From: an uncultured Poribacteria bacterium | GTDB lineage: Bacteria > Poribacteria > WGA-4E > WGA-3G | Reading direction: 5' to 3' | Length of the DNA: 64,000 nt | Assembly (NCBI GenBank): GCA_951828515.1 | Contig: OX639992.1 | Location: 5,062,217 to 5,126,216 of the forward strand | Shown: positions 42,965 through 51,885 of the stretch, in pieces | Layout of the letters: the number at the start of each line of letters is the position of its first letter | Position numbering within the stretch: position 1 is the stretch's first letter | Notes under the pieces: model-generated | What the model was told of the DNA's origin: nothing | What the model saw: only the letters and a program-made list of their open reading frames with translations | The model's database searches: none | Position numbers and translations under genes: made by a program

Positions 42965-43927
42965 TTACTCAGTGGCAACTTTCTTGCCTTCCATTCGGAG
43001 ACAATCATCCCAATACGAGATAGCATACGCCTTCACAGGTTCAGGTTGGTGTGCCTGTTCAAGATACTCTTCTATCCAATCAAGTAACTGTTGCCGGAGT
43101 GTCTGCCGAATCTCACCATCTACATAAGCCAACTTGTAGAAATCCTGCCGTGTGTCGGCATCTAACTGAAAATCGACTTGCCGATAGAGTACCAGATTGA
43201 CTATCAATCCGAGTGTGAGGTGTTCAAGAGGATTGGGGAAAATACTGAGTGGTGGATCCAATGCGAACAGATTATCCAGTGGTAAGGCTTTTACGTAGTG
43301 GCAGCGATTCTCGATGCATGCCAATTGCTGGTCGAGCATATTGAGTTCTGCCAAATGGATAAGTGCTCTTGGAACGTCCACATCTCTGATAGTTATTTGA
43401 AGGGAGCGAATAGTGGTTCTGTAAGTCAGCAACGCCTTTAAGAATTCAAGTTCCGCTTGCGTATAAATCTGGATGCCTTCTGTTTCGAGGTCAGTATAGG
43501 TGGTACCGAGAGCACGTTCTTCATCCCTATCAGGAGGCAAAATCACACCGTGTTCTAAAAGATGGCGCGTTCTGTCTAACAATTTTTCCGTCAGCGTGTT
43601 CCCGACTTGGAAAAATTTGACGACTCGGTTTTTACAGAGGAGTCGAACCGCTTTGTCAAAATCGCCCTGACTACCATACTCCAATCCAAGACTGGTGAGC
43701 GTGAACGCAGTTTGAATCTGCGTCCGTAGCGCGGATTGATCGGAGAGGTCTGTCGTCTTCATTGTAATGAGTTTGTGTGCAATAGCGGCTATATTCTGAT
43801 AGAGTGTATCCGCCCGCTCACGAGGGATACCACCGAAGGTGTCTCCATGTGCTAAGGCTTGTGCGAGGAAGAGCCGCCCATCAAGTTGCGCCTCAGCAAC
43901 GAGAGAAAACCTATTTGTTTTCGTCAT
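42965..43927 (-). CDS. Uncharacterised helical protein, second of a coupled pair (DUF6178-like?)
   Basis: This protein of about 320 residues is mostly helical, with repeated leucine-rich helices and no signal peptide. I recognise no catalytic motif. Together with the upstream gene (43911-44717) it resembles the two halves of the DUF6178 family, long helical proteins known in deltaproteobacteria; this is a memory-level match, not a search. Four consecutive ATG codons start the open frame at 43948, but the ATG at 43927, six bases after an AGG, is a better start and overlaps the upstream gene by 17 bases. The pair may be a split version of one protein. Confidence 0.5.
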   Translation of the reverse strand: MTKTNRFSLVAEAQLDGRLFLAQALAHGDTFGGIPRERADTLYQNIAAIAHKLITMKTTDLSDQSALRTQIQTAFTLTSLGLEYGSQGDFDKAVRLLCKNRVVKFFQVGNTLTEKLLDRTRHLLEHGVILPPDRDEERALGTTYTDLETEGIQIYTQAELEFLKALLTYRTTIRSLQITIRDVDVPRALIHLAELNMLDQQLACIENRCHYVKALPLDNLFALDPPLSIFPNPLEHLTLGLIVNLVLYRQVDFQLDADTRQDFYKLAYVDGEIRQTLRQQLLDWIEEYLEQAHQPEPVKAYAISYWDDCLRMEGKKVATE

Positions 43928-44717
43928 TGTTGTCCTCATCATCATCAAATGTAAGCGACTCTAAGTCAACTTTCTCTATGAGGTCCGCCTCAGTAATGTC
44001 AATGCCGGCTTCTTTATCACGCGCTATGACGCGCTCAGCTCTATCAGCCTGTACAGCATCGAAAGCGGCGGCGAGCTCAGCTTTAACATCGCCTTCTGTA
44101 TCAATTGCGAAGAGTTCTCTGATGAACGTTCTAAATACCTCATCATCTGCTTCCCACATAGCATTACAAATCGCCCGAGCGCGTTCGTCTGCGTAATCAA
44201 TCGCTGGTGAACTTGGATCAAGATACCCAGCTTCAAGAAGCATCCCACTATGGAGATCTTGAAGTGTGACGCGACCGTGGAGGAGTGCCGCCAGTAAACG
44301 GATGTCAAGTTCCCTAAGCAACCGTCCAAGATCGTCCCGTTCACATTCAGAAAGCTCAAATAGCCAGAGGTCCAATGACTCTTCATCGAGTTTTCCATCC
44401 CGCCAGACGGCAATGTCCAGCAGTTCCTCAAATTGCTCATTTGAAAGACATGGCAATAGGACAGAAGCAAGTCCTGTGCCGAGCATCGTATCCAAGACTT
44501 GGAGTACATCTTCGGTAGGGCTTTCTTGGATGAGTTCGGTGCAATCCGGCACGAGATAATAGAGTTTCTCTCGAGATTTCGGGTTACGAGTTGCACTCAG
44601 AATTTCCAGTTGTTGTTGCTTCTCGTAACTTTGAAAGAGTTGCTCCGCTTCGCGCGCGGGTAGCAACAGTAGTTTCTTACTTTCGGAGCGTGGAGCTATC
44701 GTTTTTGGGCTGTTCAT
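43911..44717 (-). CDS. Uncharacterised helical protein, first of a coupled pair (DUF6178-like?)
   Basis: This 268-residue acidic helical protein has repeats of the kind found in DUF6178 N-termini (LLLLPAREAEQLFQSYEKQQ, LYYLVPDCTELIQESPTEDV, LDTMLGTGLASVLLPCLSNE). A MgtE N-domain-like arrangement of short helical repeats is an alternative. The C-terminus is a run of Asp/Glu/Asn. The ATG at 44717 has GGAGGAG five bases upstream. An open frame continues to 44804 but lacks such a site. It overlaps the following gene, so the two are co-translated. Confidence 0.55.
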   Translation of the reverse strand: MNSPKTIAPRSESKKLLLLPAREAEQLFQSYEKQQQLEILSATRNPKSREKLYYLVPDCTELIQESPTEDVLQVLDTMLGTGLASVLLPCLSNEQFEELLDIAVWRDGKLDEESLDLWLFELSECERDDLGRLLRELDIRLLAALLHGRVTLQDLHSGMLLEAGYLDPSSPAIDYADERARAICNAMWEADDEVFRTFIRELFAIDTEGDVKAELAAAFDAVQADRAERVIARDKEAGIDITEADLIEKVDLESLTFDDDEDNNDENK

Positions 44718-44800
44718 GCTAACTCCTCCATCATGAGACGGGTTCCAATATTTATTGAAGTGCATAAATTTCTGATAACGAATGTCACCCTGTCCCTGCC

Positions 44801-45565
44801 TCAAAAACTCTTTCTCACAAAATCGAGGTTTTTTGCGGCTGACGCAACCGGATCATCTTTACCGGGTGTTTCCAGTACAAACCAACTGTCGTATCCAACG
44901 GCATGGACAGCATCAAAGACTGCAGGGAAGTCAACATCGCCTTCACCCGCGTGATTGCCGTCGGTATCCTTGATGTGCATCTGCGTGATTGCCCCGCCTA
45001 AACTCCGAATTTCAGACGGTGAATCGTAGCCGAATCCTGTGGCGTTCCCCATATCGTAATAAACCCCAACGGCTGATGAACCCACGTTATCAATGATCTG
45101 TTGATGTTGCTCCGCACTTAAAGTTGACTCAATAGCAAGGAACACACCATGTTTCTCAGCGGTTTCAGCGGCTGCTTTCAACCCATCAATAAACCGTGAT
45201 GCACTGATGTGCGTATCCTCGATCTTACCATTCCCGAAAAACGGCACCAGAATCACGTTCGCGCCGAGTTGTGGACACGTCTCTGCCAGATATTGCAATT
45301 TTGCAATTCCTTCGGTCCGAGTGCTATCGGTCGGATGCATAAACGAATACGCAGTGAAGCCACCCGGCGACAGCGAAGACACCTCAATACCAGCGGCTTC
45401 TGACAAATTGTTCACCTTATCAATCCCACCATCCTGCCACAGTAGATGTTCACGGTAGTCGACTCCCATGCAAATCTCGACACCATCAAACCCGATTTCT
45501 TTCGCCTTCTGAAACGATTCTTCAAAAGGAACGGGTAACATCCCGTCCCGAATACCTACCTTCAT
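44801..45565 (-). CDS. Sugar-phosphate isomerase/epimerase-like TIM-barrel protein
   Basis: This 254-residue AP_endonuc_2/xylose isomerase-like barrel has MKVGIRDGMLPVPFEESFQK at the start, then KEIGFDGVEICMG, the metal and acid/base positions in VFLAIESTLSAEQH (Glu), VGVYYDMGNATG (Asp), ITQMHIKDTDG (His/Asp) and WFVLETPG (Glu). It probably isomerises or epimerises a keto-sugar or inosose. GGGAGG lies six bases before the ATG at 45565. Seven further residues upstream are open but unsupported. A second family member is at 57628-58401. Confidence 0.88.
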   Translation of the reverse strand: MKVGIRDGMLPVPFEESFQKAKEIGFDGVEICMGVDYREHLLWQDGGIDKVNNLSEAAGIEVSSLSPGGFTAYSFMHPTDSTRTEGIAKLQYLAETCPQLGANVILVPFFGNGKIEDTHISASRFIDGLKAAAETAEKHGVFLAIESTLSAEQHQQIIDNVGSSAVGVYYDMGNATGFGYDSPSEIRSLGGAITQMHIKDTDGNHAGEGDVDFPAVFDAVHAVGYDSWFVLETPGKDDPVASAAKNLDFVRKSF

Positions 45566-45848
45566 AAACAACCTCCCAAAGGACATAACTTGTAATTTAG
45601 AGTGCTTTTTGCATTAATTCTGCAATTTTAACATAGTCTTAGCACGAATTGCAAGGAGATCTGCTTTTTTTACATTACAGCGTTAGTTACGAAGCCACAC
45701 GAAAAAAGTTGATTTTTTTCCAATCAGTATGTTAATATATTTTAGACTAATCATCTGTACAGACGAACCAAGCGTCATCTGAGGTCAAATGAACCTCATT
45801 GGATACCGAAGAATATCGTCTTGTACAAAAAAATAGAAGAAAGGATAT
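45566..45848. promoter_or_regulatory. Upstream region of the duplicated exported-protein gene
   Basis: No gene in 283 bases. TTGATT (45709-45714) and TAATAT (45733-45738), 18 bp apart, are a promoter candidate. The segment from about 45690 to 45848 is repeated with small changes upstream of the next gene copy (about 46719-46878), so it belongs to the duplicated unit. Confidence 0.5.
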
Positions 45849-46628
45849 GTGATGAAAAAGTTTACTTGTATAGTTACAATTTTGTTTCTGTCTGTATGTC
45901 TCATCCCCGGTGTTTTCGCACAAACCTTGCTGAGCGATGAATTCGGTGGGACCGGTCAAAACCTTCAATCCTTCTGGCAGGTCAAGGATGGCGATAAAAG
46001 TCCTTGGGAACTAAAGGATGGACTGCTCGTCGCCGAGGCTGGGTTCGACCAGAATTTATGGGGTGATGATACCTCCACACGTTTCTATCAGGTCACGGAT
46101 CAGGACCAATTCGACATCGAGACATCAATGGTTGTTGACTATGCCGATGCTTGCACTGTCGCTGGTATTGTCGTGTATTCCGCAACGACAAAGGATCACC
46201 AAGACCGAGATGGACAGTGGGTGACCTTGAAGTTGTGGGGTCGCGGTGCGGCACAAGATAACAACGCTGTCCTCCAGTACCAGCGTCGTCAAAATGATGC
46301 AGCACCGTATGTCGGCACGCAACCTGACTACATGCCAGATCAAGGTGTGATCCCAATTGAACTGCGTATCAAACGCGATGGCGATGAATACGAGTCATGG
46401 TTCAAGCCGAATGCAGAAGGCGACTGGGTCTCGGTAAGTCAAGTGACCAACGAACTCGAAGAACCGCTTGAGGTTGGCATCTACGTCGGTATCTGCGAAG
46501 GTGAAAGTGCTGCTGGTAAAATGACTGTCACTTTTGACTACTTCCGAGAAGCGTCAAGTCCGGCAACGCCGGTTGACCCGCGCGACCGACTCGCTGTTAC
46601 GTGGGGTGAACTCAAAGGACAGCAATAG
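45849..46628 (+). CDS. Exported beta-sandwich protein with TWG tail, copy 1
   Basis: This 259-residue protein has a signal peptide (about 1-24, ending GVFAQ). The body is a beta-rich concanavalin-like sandwich (WELKDGLLVAEAGFDQNLWG, TSMVVDYADACTVAGIVVYS, ELRIKRDGDEYESWFKPNAE), similar in kind to DUF1349 or GH43-C domains, though I cannot fix the family. It ends PVDPRDRLAVTWGELK plus GQQ, the shared tail. A terminator follows. The gene lies in a tandem duplication with a period of 1,030 bp. Binding of a glycan or protein ligand outside the cell is the likely role. Confidence 0.75.
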   Translation: MMKKFTCIVTILFLSVCLIPGVFAQTLLSDEFGGTGQNLQSFWQVKDGDKSPWELKDGLLVAEAGFDQNLWGDDTSTRFYQVTDQDQFDIETSMVVDYADACTVAGIVVYSATTKDHQDRDGQWVTLKLWGRGAAQDNNAVLQYQRRQNDAAPYVGTQPDYMPDQGVIPIELRIKRDGDEYESWFKPNAEGDWVSVSQVTNELEEPLEVGIYVGICEGESAAGKMTVTFDYFREASSPATPVDPRDRLAVTWGELKGQQ

Positions 46629-46660
46629 CAGTAAACGCTATTCACAACTTCTACAAATTG

Positions 46661-46689
46661 CTGGCGGCTACAATGCCGCCAGTTCTTTT
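46661..46689 (+). terminator. Rho-independent terminator, copy 1
   Basis: CTGGCGGC (46661-46668), loop TACAAT, GCCGCCAG (46675-46682), then TTCTTTT. It is a perfect 8-bp G/C-rich stem with a T-run right after the exported-protein gene. The same structure recurs at 47694-47722. Confidence 0.85.
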
Positions 46690-46878
46690 ATAAAAACAAA
46701 ATATGAAGTTAGAAGTTAATTACGAGGCTACATGAAAAAAGTTGATTTTCTTCCAATCAATGTGTTACTATATTTTAGATGAATCACCTGTACGGACGAA
46801 CCAAAAGTCATCTGAGGGGTAAAAGAATTCCATTGGTACCAACAAATATCGTCCCGTACGCAAAAAATTAGAAAGGAT

Positions 46879-47661
46879 ATGTTAATGAAACAGATTATTT
46901 GTATAACTACAATTTTGTTTTTTTCTGTATGTCTCATCCCCAGCGTTTTCTCGCAAACCTTGCTGAGCGATGAATTCAATGGGACCGGTCAAAACCTTCA
47001 ATCCTTCTGGCAGGTCAAGGATGGCGATAAGAGTCCTTGGGAGCTGAAGGATGGACTTCTCGTTGCCGAGGCAGGCTTCAACCAGGACTTATGGGGTGCC
47101 GATACCACCACACGTTTCTATCAGGTCACGGATCAGGACCAATTCGACATCGAGACATCAATGGTTGTTGACTACGCCGATGCTTGCACTGTCGCTGGCA
47201 TTGTCGTGTATTCTGCAACAACACAGGATCACCAGGGCAGAGATGGCCAGTGGGTGACCTTGAAGTTGTGGGGGCGTGGCGCGGACGACAACAACGCAGT
47301 CCTTCAATACCAGCGCCGTGAAAACGATGATGAGGGTTTGGGATATATCGGTGAACTCGCTGGCTATAGACCAGATCAAGGTGTTATCCCGATTGAACTG
47401 CGCATTAAACGCGATGGCGACGATTATGAGTCATGGTTCAAGCCGAATGCAGAAGGCGACTGGGTCTCAGTGAGTCAAGCGACCAACGAACTCGCAGAAC
47501 CGCTTGAGGTTGGCATCTACGTCGGCATTTGCGACGGCGAAGGTCCGGGTAAAATGACTGTCACTTTTGACTACTTCCGAGAAGCGTCAAGTCCAGCAAC
47601 GCCAGTTGACCCACGCGACCGACTCGCTGTTACGTGGGGTGAACTCAAAGGACAACAATAG
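46879..47661 (+). CDS. Exported beta-sandwich protein with TWG tail, copy 2
   Basis: This 260-residue paralogue of the preceding gene is highly similar over its whole length. The signal peptide is MLMKQIICITTILFFSVCLI followed by PSVFS. Differences concentrate in the signal peptide, around residues 150-165 (NDDEGLGYIGELAGYRPDQG versus a shorter loop in copy 1) and at single positions. It ends with the identical PVDPRDRLAVTWGELK plus GQQ. The upstream region with TTGATT...TACTAT and the downstream terminator are duplicated too, so it carries its own transcription signals. Confidence 0.75.
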   Translation: MLMKQIICITTILFFSVCLIPSVFSQTLLSDEFNGTGQNLQSFWQVKDGDKSPWELKDGLLVAEAGFNQDLWGADTTTRFYQVTDQDQFDIETSMVVDYADACTVAGIVVYSATTQDHQGRDGQWVTLKLWGRGADDNNAVLQYQRRENDDEGLGYIGELAGYRPDQGVIPIELRIKRDGDDYESWFKPNAEGDWVSVSQATNELAEPLEVGIYVGICDGEGPGKMTVTFDYFREASSPATPVDPRDRLAVTWGELKGQQ

Positions 47662-47693
47662 TCGCAAACCCTATTCACAACTTCTACGAATCG

Positions 47694-47722
47694 CTGGCGG
47701 CTACAATGCCGCCAGTTCTTTT
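47694..47722 (+). terminator. Rho-independent terminator, copy 2
   Basis: CTGGCGGC (47694-47701), loop TACAAT, GCCGCCAG (47708-47715) and TTCTTTT follow the second exported-protein gene, exactly as in copy 1. Confidence 0.85.
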
Positions 47723-47995
47723 ATGGAGACGCATTTTAAACAAACGATGTTAGTGTTTTCCCAAACTCAGAATTAAACTATTACAAACTTTTGACAGGTC
47801 GTAGGTTGGATTGAACGCAGTGAAACCCAACGTGTTCAGTAACTTCGTTTACTATTTGTCCCGTTCGGATGTTTTGACAGCTTACAATTTGATATTCTCT
47901 CGCGTTAATATTATAATATTACTTATTAGGTATTTCCTCTTATTTCCGGTGATTTTGAAAAAAAGTATTTTGCCTCTTTTATAGGAGGAACTATA
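47723..47995. other. Intergenic region with a GTTGGATTGAACG repeat
   Basis: About 270 bases show no gene. GGTTGGATTGAACGCAGTG followed by AAACCCAACG (about 47803-47833) is an imperfect palindrome of a kind repeated in many genomes. The end is A/T-rich and finishes with AGGAGGAACTATA, the ribosome site of the next gene. Confidence 0.5.
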
Positions 47996-48589
47996 ATGAG
48001 TATGTATGAAATTCGTAGTGTTGACCTGAAAAAGGTGCCAGGCAATGACTTCATCGAGTTCCTTAGGATAGAAATACCTGAGAGAAAGGGTTATGGCCCT
48101 GTTCGCTTCGCTAGGGTTAGGTACGCTTTAAATGGGGACCACAATGAACAAGAGAACGGTTTGCCTATGGACTTAGGCAAAGGGATTTTCACCGCAACGC
48201 TTGAAGATGAAGAACTCGACGGAATTTCTCGGGAAGAATTGCAAAAAACTTTGCGGAGGGCCGCAGTAGAGATCGTTAAGATTGTCAGGGAAAAACTAGA
48301 TCCGCCCAGTATCCTTAAGAGCATACTGAAAGATTACCCTCATCTGAAATATGATGAACGCTACTCTAAACCTCCAGATGTTTTGAAATGCCGTGTTACC
48401 GATCCGAAAAGTCCACGGCAAGCAGAAGATATTTTTGAGATAGCCGGTAGGTTAAATGTTGCCACCCATGAGAACTATCAGGTACTCTATGGTGGTAACT
48501 CCAGTAATGACGATAATTTTGATAAAGTCTGGACATGGTTTTCTTTAAGGAAACTCAATTTCCAAAAAGTCAACTCTAACAAGAAATAG
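47996..48589 (+). CDS. Uncharacterised protein
   Basis: I do not recognise this 197-residue protein. It starts MSMYEIRSVDLKKVPGNDFI and has mixed alpha/beta character with no signal peptide, no membrane segment and no metal or nucleotide motif that I can see. The middle (LDGISREELQKTLRRAAVEI, VREKLDPPSI) is helical, and the end is basic (KKLNFQKVN-type). GGAGG eight bases before the ATG makes it a credible gene. It stands alone between the duplicated exported-protein genes and pheT, with no conserved neighbours that hint at function. Confidence 0.6.
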   Translation: MSMYEIRSVDLKKVPGNDFIEFLRIEIPERKGYGPVRFARVRYALNGDHNEQENGLPMDLGKGIFTATLEDEELDGISREELQKTLRRAAVEIVKIVREKLDPPSILKSILKDYPHLKYDERYSKPPDVLKCRVTDPKSPRQAEDIFEIAGRLNVATHENYQVLYGGNSSNDDNFDKVWTWFSLRKLNFQKVNSNKK

Positions 48590-48651
48590 TGAATTTCCCC
48601 TTGAGATAAAACTATTATACACTTTGTGTGAAGAAAAAAGAGGACGGTTTT

Positions 48652-48673
48652 CCTCCGTTATCAAAATCGGAGG
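48652..48673 (+). promoter_or_regulatory. Hairpin sequestering CGGAGG upstream of pheT
   Basis: CCTCCG (48652-48657) pairs with CGGAGG (48668-48673). An alternative stem pairs GGACGG (48642-48647) with parts of the same CCTCCG. CGGAGG lies about 20 bases upstream of the pheT start, farther than an ideal ribosome site. A translational or transcriptional switch is possible but unproven, and no Phe-rich leader peptide is seen. Confidence 0.3.
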
Positions 48674-48694
48674 TTTCCAGACCGAAAAACTTTG

Positions 48695-51091
48695 ATGAAC
48701 GTGACCCTAAATTGGCTTAAAACCTACATTGATTTTGAATTTTCTCCAAGTGAACTCGCTGATCGGTTGACGATGTTAGGTGTTGAGGTTGAATCTATCA
48801 AGCGGCTCGGCGCGGAACTCGAAGGTGTAATTGTCGGCAGTGTTACCTCAATCCGACCACATCCAAACGCAGATAAACTCGTTCTTTGTCAGGTAGATAC
48901 CGGTGGGGCTGAGGAACTTCAGATTGTCTGCGGTGCTCCGAACGTCCGAGAAGGAATGTTCGCACCTGTCGCTACAATCGGGGCAATACTACCCGCGGGT
49001 TTTACAATCAAACGCGCGAAATTGCGCGGCGAGACTTCGCAAGGGATGCTCTGCTCTGAAAAGGAGTTAGGGCTCTCTGACGATGCCGACGGTTTGATGG
49101 AACTCCCAACGGATACACCCCTTGGGGCACCCCTTTCAGAGGCTCTCGGATTGGATGACATCGTGTTTGAACTGGAGATTACACCGAACCGTCCGGATTG
49201 TCTCAGCCTGATCGGTGTTGCTCGCGAAATCCGAGCGGAAACCGGAAATCCTTTAAAACTACCCACTGTTGACGTGAAAGAAAGTGGCATCAACGTCCGA
49301 GACTTAACGTCCGTTACAATTGATGCGTCAGATCTTTGCCCGCGTTACGCCGCACGCGTCATTCAAGGCGTTAAGGTGACAGAATCCCCAGCATGGTTGC
49401 AACAGCGACTTGAGTCTGTTGGTATAGGTGTGATCAACAACATTGTCGATGTCACTAACTTCGTTTTAATGGAATATGGTCAACCGCTCCATGCCTTTGA
49501 TTATGACAAGCTGACAGAGAACCGTATTGTTGTTCGTCGCGCGACGGATGATGAACAAATAACAACTCTCGACGAAGTGGAACGTGAACTCACACCTGAT
49601 ATGCTCGTCGTTGCCGATGCTGAGAAACCTGTCGCACTCGCTGGAATTATGGGCAGCTACGATTCAGAAATTACGGAAACGACCTGCGATGTCCTACTGG
49701 AGAGTGCCTATTTCAATCCATCGAGTATTCGTGCTACCGCAAAGGCGTTGGGAATCAGCACGGAAGCCTCCTACAGATTTGAACGTGGTGCCGATCCCGG
49801 GGTTGTCCTCGTTGCTCTCGACCGCGCAGCACAACTCATTGCCGAATTGACAGGTGGCACAATTTGTGCAGGCACCGTTGATGTCTATCCGGGACAGCAA
49901 CCCTTGACCCAAGTTCAACTCCGTCCTGAACGTGTCAATTTCGTATTAGGGACAACAATCGAAGCAGCGGAGATGGCGCAGATTTTGAACCGTCTCGATT
50001 TCGATGTGGATGCTACCGGAGAGGTCTATCAAGTCGCTGTACCGACATTCAGGTCTGATGTTACCCGAGAAATCGACCTTATCGAGGAAATCGCACGGGT
50101 CTACGGCTACGATAATATTCCGACAACATTGCCCAAAGGCGATATTCCTGTACCAGCACCGAATCCAAAAACAGAAGTCCACAAGCGAATTAAACATTTT
50201 CTCCTCTCGGCTGGAATGATAGAAGCGGTGAATTATAGTTTCTGCGACCCCACTTGTTTTGATAGGATCCGGTTGAATCCAGACGATCTGCTCCGTAACA
50301 CCTTGCAACTCCGTAACCCATTGAGTCCAGAGATGTCCGTGCTACGCACAACACTCACGCCGGGGCTACTCGCAAACGCGCAGCATAACCGTAATCATCA
50401 GATAGACACCATTGCACTCTTTGAAATCGGGAGCGTATTCGTCCATGATGGCGAAGAGAAAGAACCCGAACGCGTTGCGGGTGTTCTGGCTGGACAGATT
50501 GGGGAAGGTGTCTATAGCAATCCGCACCGATCTCCAGATTTTTTTGACATTAAAGGACTTGTGGAGGGTATGCTTGAGGTATGCGGTATTGTTGATTCGA
50601 CGTTACAGAAGACGGATATTCCTACCTTCCATCCAGGTAGAAACGCGGAAGTGTTGTTGGGTGATAGACGGATCGGTGTTTTCGGAGAGGTACACCCAGA
50701 AGTGATCGAAAATTACGATTTACCGTATAAGGCATATCTCTTTGACTTCGACCTTGAAGGCTTAGCGGATGCCGCTACATTTGCCAAACGCTTTGAACCA
50801 ATCTCTATCTATCCGAAGGTGGCGCGCGACCTTGCGATCGTCGTAGATAAGACGATACTGTCAGATATGCCGACAGAGCTTATCTATACGACGGGTGGAG
50901 GCTCAGTAGACTCGGTGCGTCTGTTTGATGTCTATGAAGGTGAACAGGTTCCAGAAGGTAAGAAGAGCCTTGCCTATACTATCACCTATCATTCTGCGAC
51001 TGAAACGTTGACAGATAAAGCGGTCAATGCTCTCCACGATGAGGTCGTCAAATGCCTGAATCGGGAGTTAGGTGCAGAATTGCGAATGTAA
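48695..51091 (+). CDS. pheT: Phenylalanine-tRNA ligase beta subunit
   Basis: This 798-residue subunit supplies tRNA binding and editing in the alpha2-beta2 enzyme. In order: N-terminal B1 with MNVTLNWLKTYIDFE; the EMAP/tRNA-binding-like domain (about 40-150, RPHPNADKLVLCQVDTGG); the B3/B4 editing domain (about 210-380, NNIVDVTNFVLMEYGQPLHA); B5 (about 400-470); the catalytic-like core (EIDLIEEIARVYGYDNIPTT) and the C-terminal ferredoxin-fold anticodon-binding domain (ISIYPKVARDLAIVVD). Length is normal. pheS is not adjacent, which is unusual because pheST is normally an operon. The ATG at 48695 is preferred over the TTG one codon earlier. Confidence 0.96.
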   Translation: MNVTLNWLKTYIDFEFSPSELADRLTMLGVEVESIKRLGAELEGVIVGSVTSIRPHPNADKLVLCQVDTGGAEELQIVCGAPNVREGMFAPVATIGAILPAGFTIKRAKLRGETSQGMLCSEKELGLSDDADGLMELPTDTPLGAPLSEALGLDDIVFELEITPNRPDCLSLIGVAREIRAETGNPLKLPTVDVKESGINVRDLTSVTIDASDLCPRYAARVIQGVKVTESPAWLQQRLESVGIGVINNIVDVTNFVLMEYGQPLHAFDYDKLTENRIVVRRATDDEQITTLDEVERELTPDMLVVADAEKPVALAGIMGSYDSEITETTCDVLLESAYFNPSSIRATAKALGISTEASYRFERGADPGVVLVALDRAAQLIAELTGGTICAGTVDVYPGQQPLTQVQLRPERVNFVLGTTIEAAEMAQILNRLDFDVDATGEVYQVAVPTFRSDVTREIDLIEEIARVYGYDNIPTTLPKGDIPVPAPNPKTEVHKRIKHFLLSAGMIEAVNYSFCDPTCFDRIRLNPDDLLRNTLQLRNPLSPEMSVLRTTLTPGLLANAQHNRNHQIDTIALFEIGSVFVHDGEEKEPERVAGVLAGQIGEGVYSNPHRSPDFFDIKGLVEGMLEVCGIVDSTLQKTDIPTFHPGRNAEVLLGDRRIGVFGEVHPEVIENYDLPYKAYLFDFDLEGLADAATFAKRFEPISIYPKVARDLAIVVDKTILSDMPTELIYTTGGGSVDSVRLFDVYEGEQVPEGKKSLAYTITYHSATETLTDKAVNALHDEVVKCLNRELGAELRM

Positions 51092-51093
51092 CT

Positions 51094-51813
51094 ATGCATG
51101 CCCATCGGATCAAGAATCTGTTCTCAGCGATCGCTCGCCACTACGATCTCCTCAATGCACTATTAAGTCTCAAACGCGACGGGGCTTGGCGGCGCGAAAC
51201 AGTCAAGGCGAGCGGTGTTGACTTAGGAAGCAAGGTGCTGGATGTCTGCACCGGTACCGGTGAACTTGCCCTCGCGTATGCTGATAAAATTGGGACAGAA
51301 GGTTTTGTCATTGCCTCAGACTTCTGTTTTGAGATGCTGGTCATCGGCGATGAGAAGGTGGAACGGAAGAACCGAAAGACAGGCACCGACTTTCTGGCAG
51401 CAGACACACTCACTCTTCCCTTTTCAGACAATATTTTTGATGTTGTCTCTGTCGGTTTTGGTATCCGAAATGTTTCAGATTTGGAGAGGGGGATATGCGA
51501 AATGACGCGCGTAGCGGCACCGGGAGGTAGAGTCGTTATTTTGGAGTTTACGCAGCCCGTGAATCCACTATTTCGGAGCCTCTACTATTTCTACTTTACC
51601 AAGATTCTACCGTTTGTTGGCAACCTTATTTCCCGAAACGAGGACGACGCTTATGGGTATCTTCCGCGTTCCGTCATGAAGTTCCCGAATTGCGATGCGC
51701 TGAAAATCGTTATGGAGCAGTGTGGATTGACAGATGTCCAATTCTATCGAAAAACATTCGGCATCGTCTCGATTCACGTTGGAAAGAAACCTGATAAGAT
51801 ATTGTCTGAATAA
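51094..51813 (+). CDS. ubiE: UbiE/MenG-type quinone C-methyltransferase
   Basis: This 239-residue protein methylates demethylmenaquinone and/or the ubiquinone precursor. Family marks are visible: FSAIARHYDLLNALLSLKRD (about 9-28), motif I KVLDVCTGTGELALAYADKI (about 48-67), VVSVGFGIRNVSDLERGI (about 130-147) and GRVVILEFTQPVNP. The ATG at 51094 starts two bases after the pheT stop, so they share a transcript. The frame is also open 42 bases into pheT. The last codons and the TAA stop lie in a dispersed repeat (51802-51845), so the natural C-terminus may have been altered. Confidence 0.88.
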   Translation: MHAHRIKNLFSAIARHYDLLNALLSLKRDGAWRRETVKASGVDLGSKVLDVCTGTGELALAYADKIGTEGFVIASDFCFEMLVIGDEKVERKNRKTGTDFLAADTLTLPFSDNIFDVVSVGFGIRNVSDLERGICEMTRVAAPGGRVVILEFTQPVNPLFRSLYYFYFTKILPFVGNLISRNEDDAYGYLPRSVMKFPNCDALKIVMEQCGLTDVQFYRKTFGIVSIHVGKKPDKILSE

Positions 51814-51845
51814 GGATTTACAGGATTATGAGATTTTCAGGATTG
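51802..51845 (+). repeat. Dispersed repeat, TTGTCTGAATAAGG type, copy 3
   Basis: It starts TTGTCTGAATAAGGATTT and ends with a GATTTTCAGGATTG unit. It differs from copy 1 by the change C to A that creates the TAA stop of ubiE. Confidence 0.65.
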
Positions 51846-51885
51846 TGGAAGCAGTGGATATGCGTTTATGGTGTCTATGCTTTTT

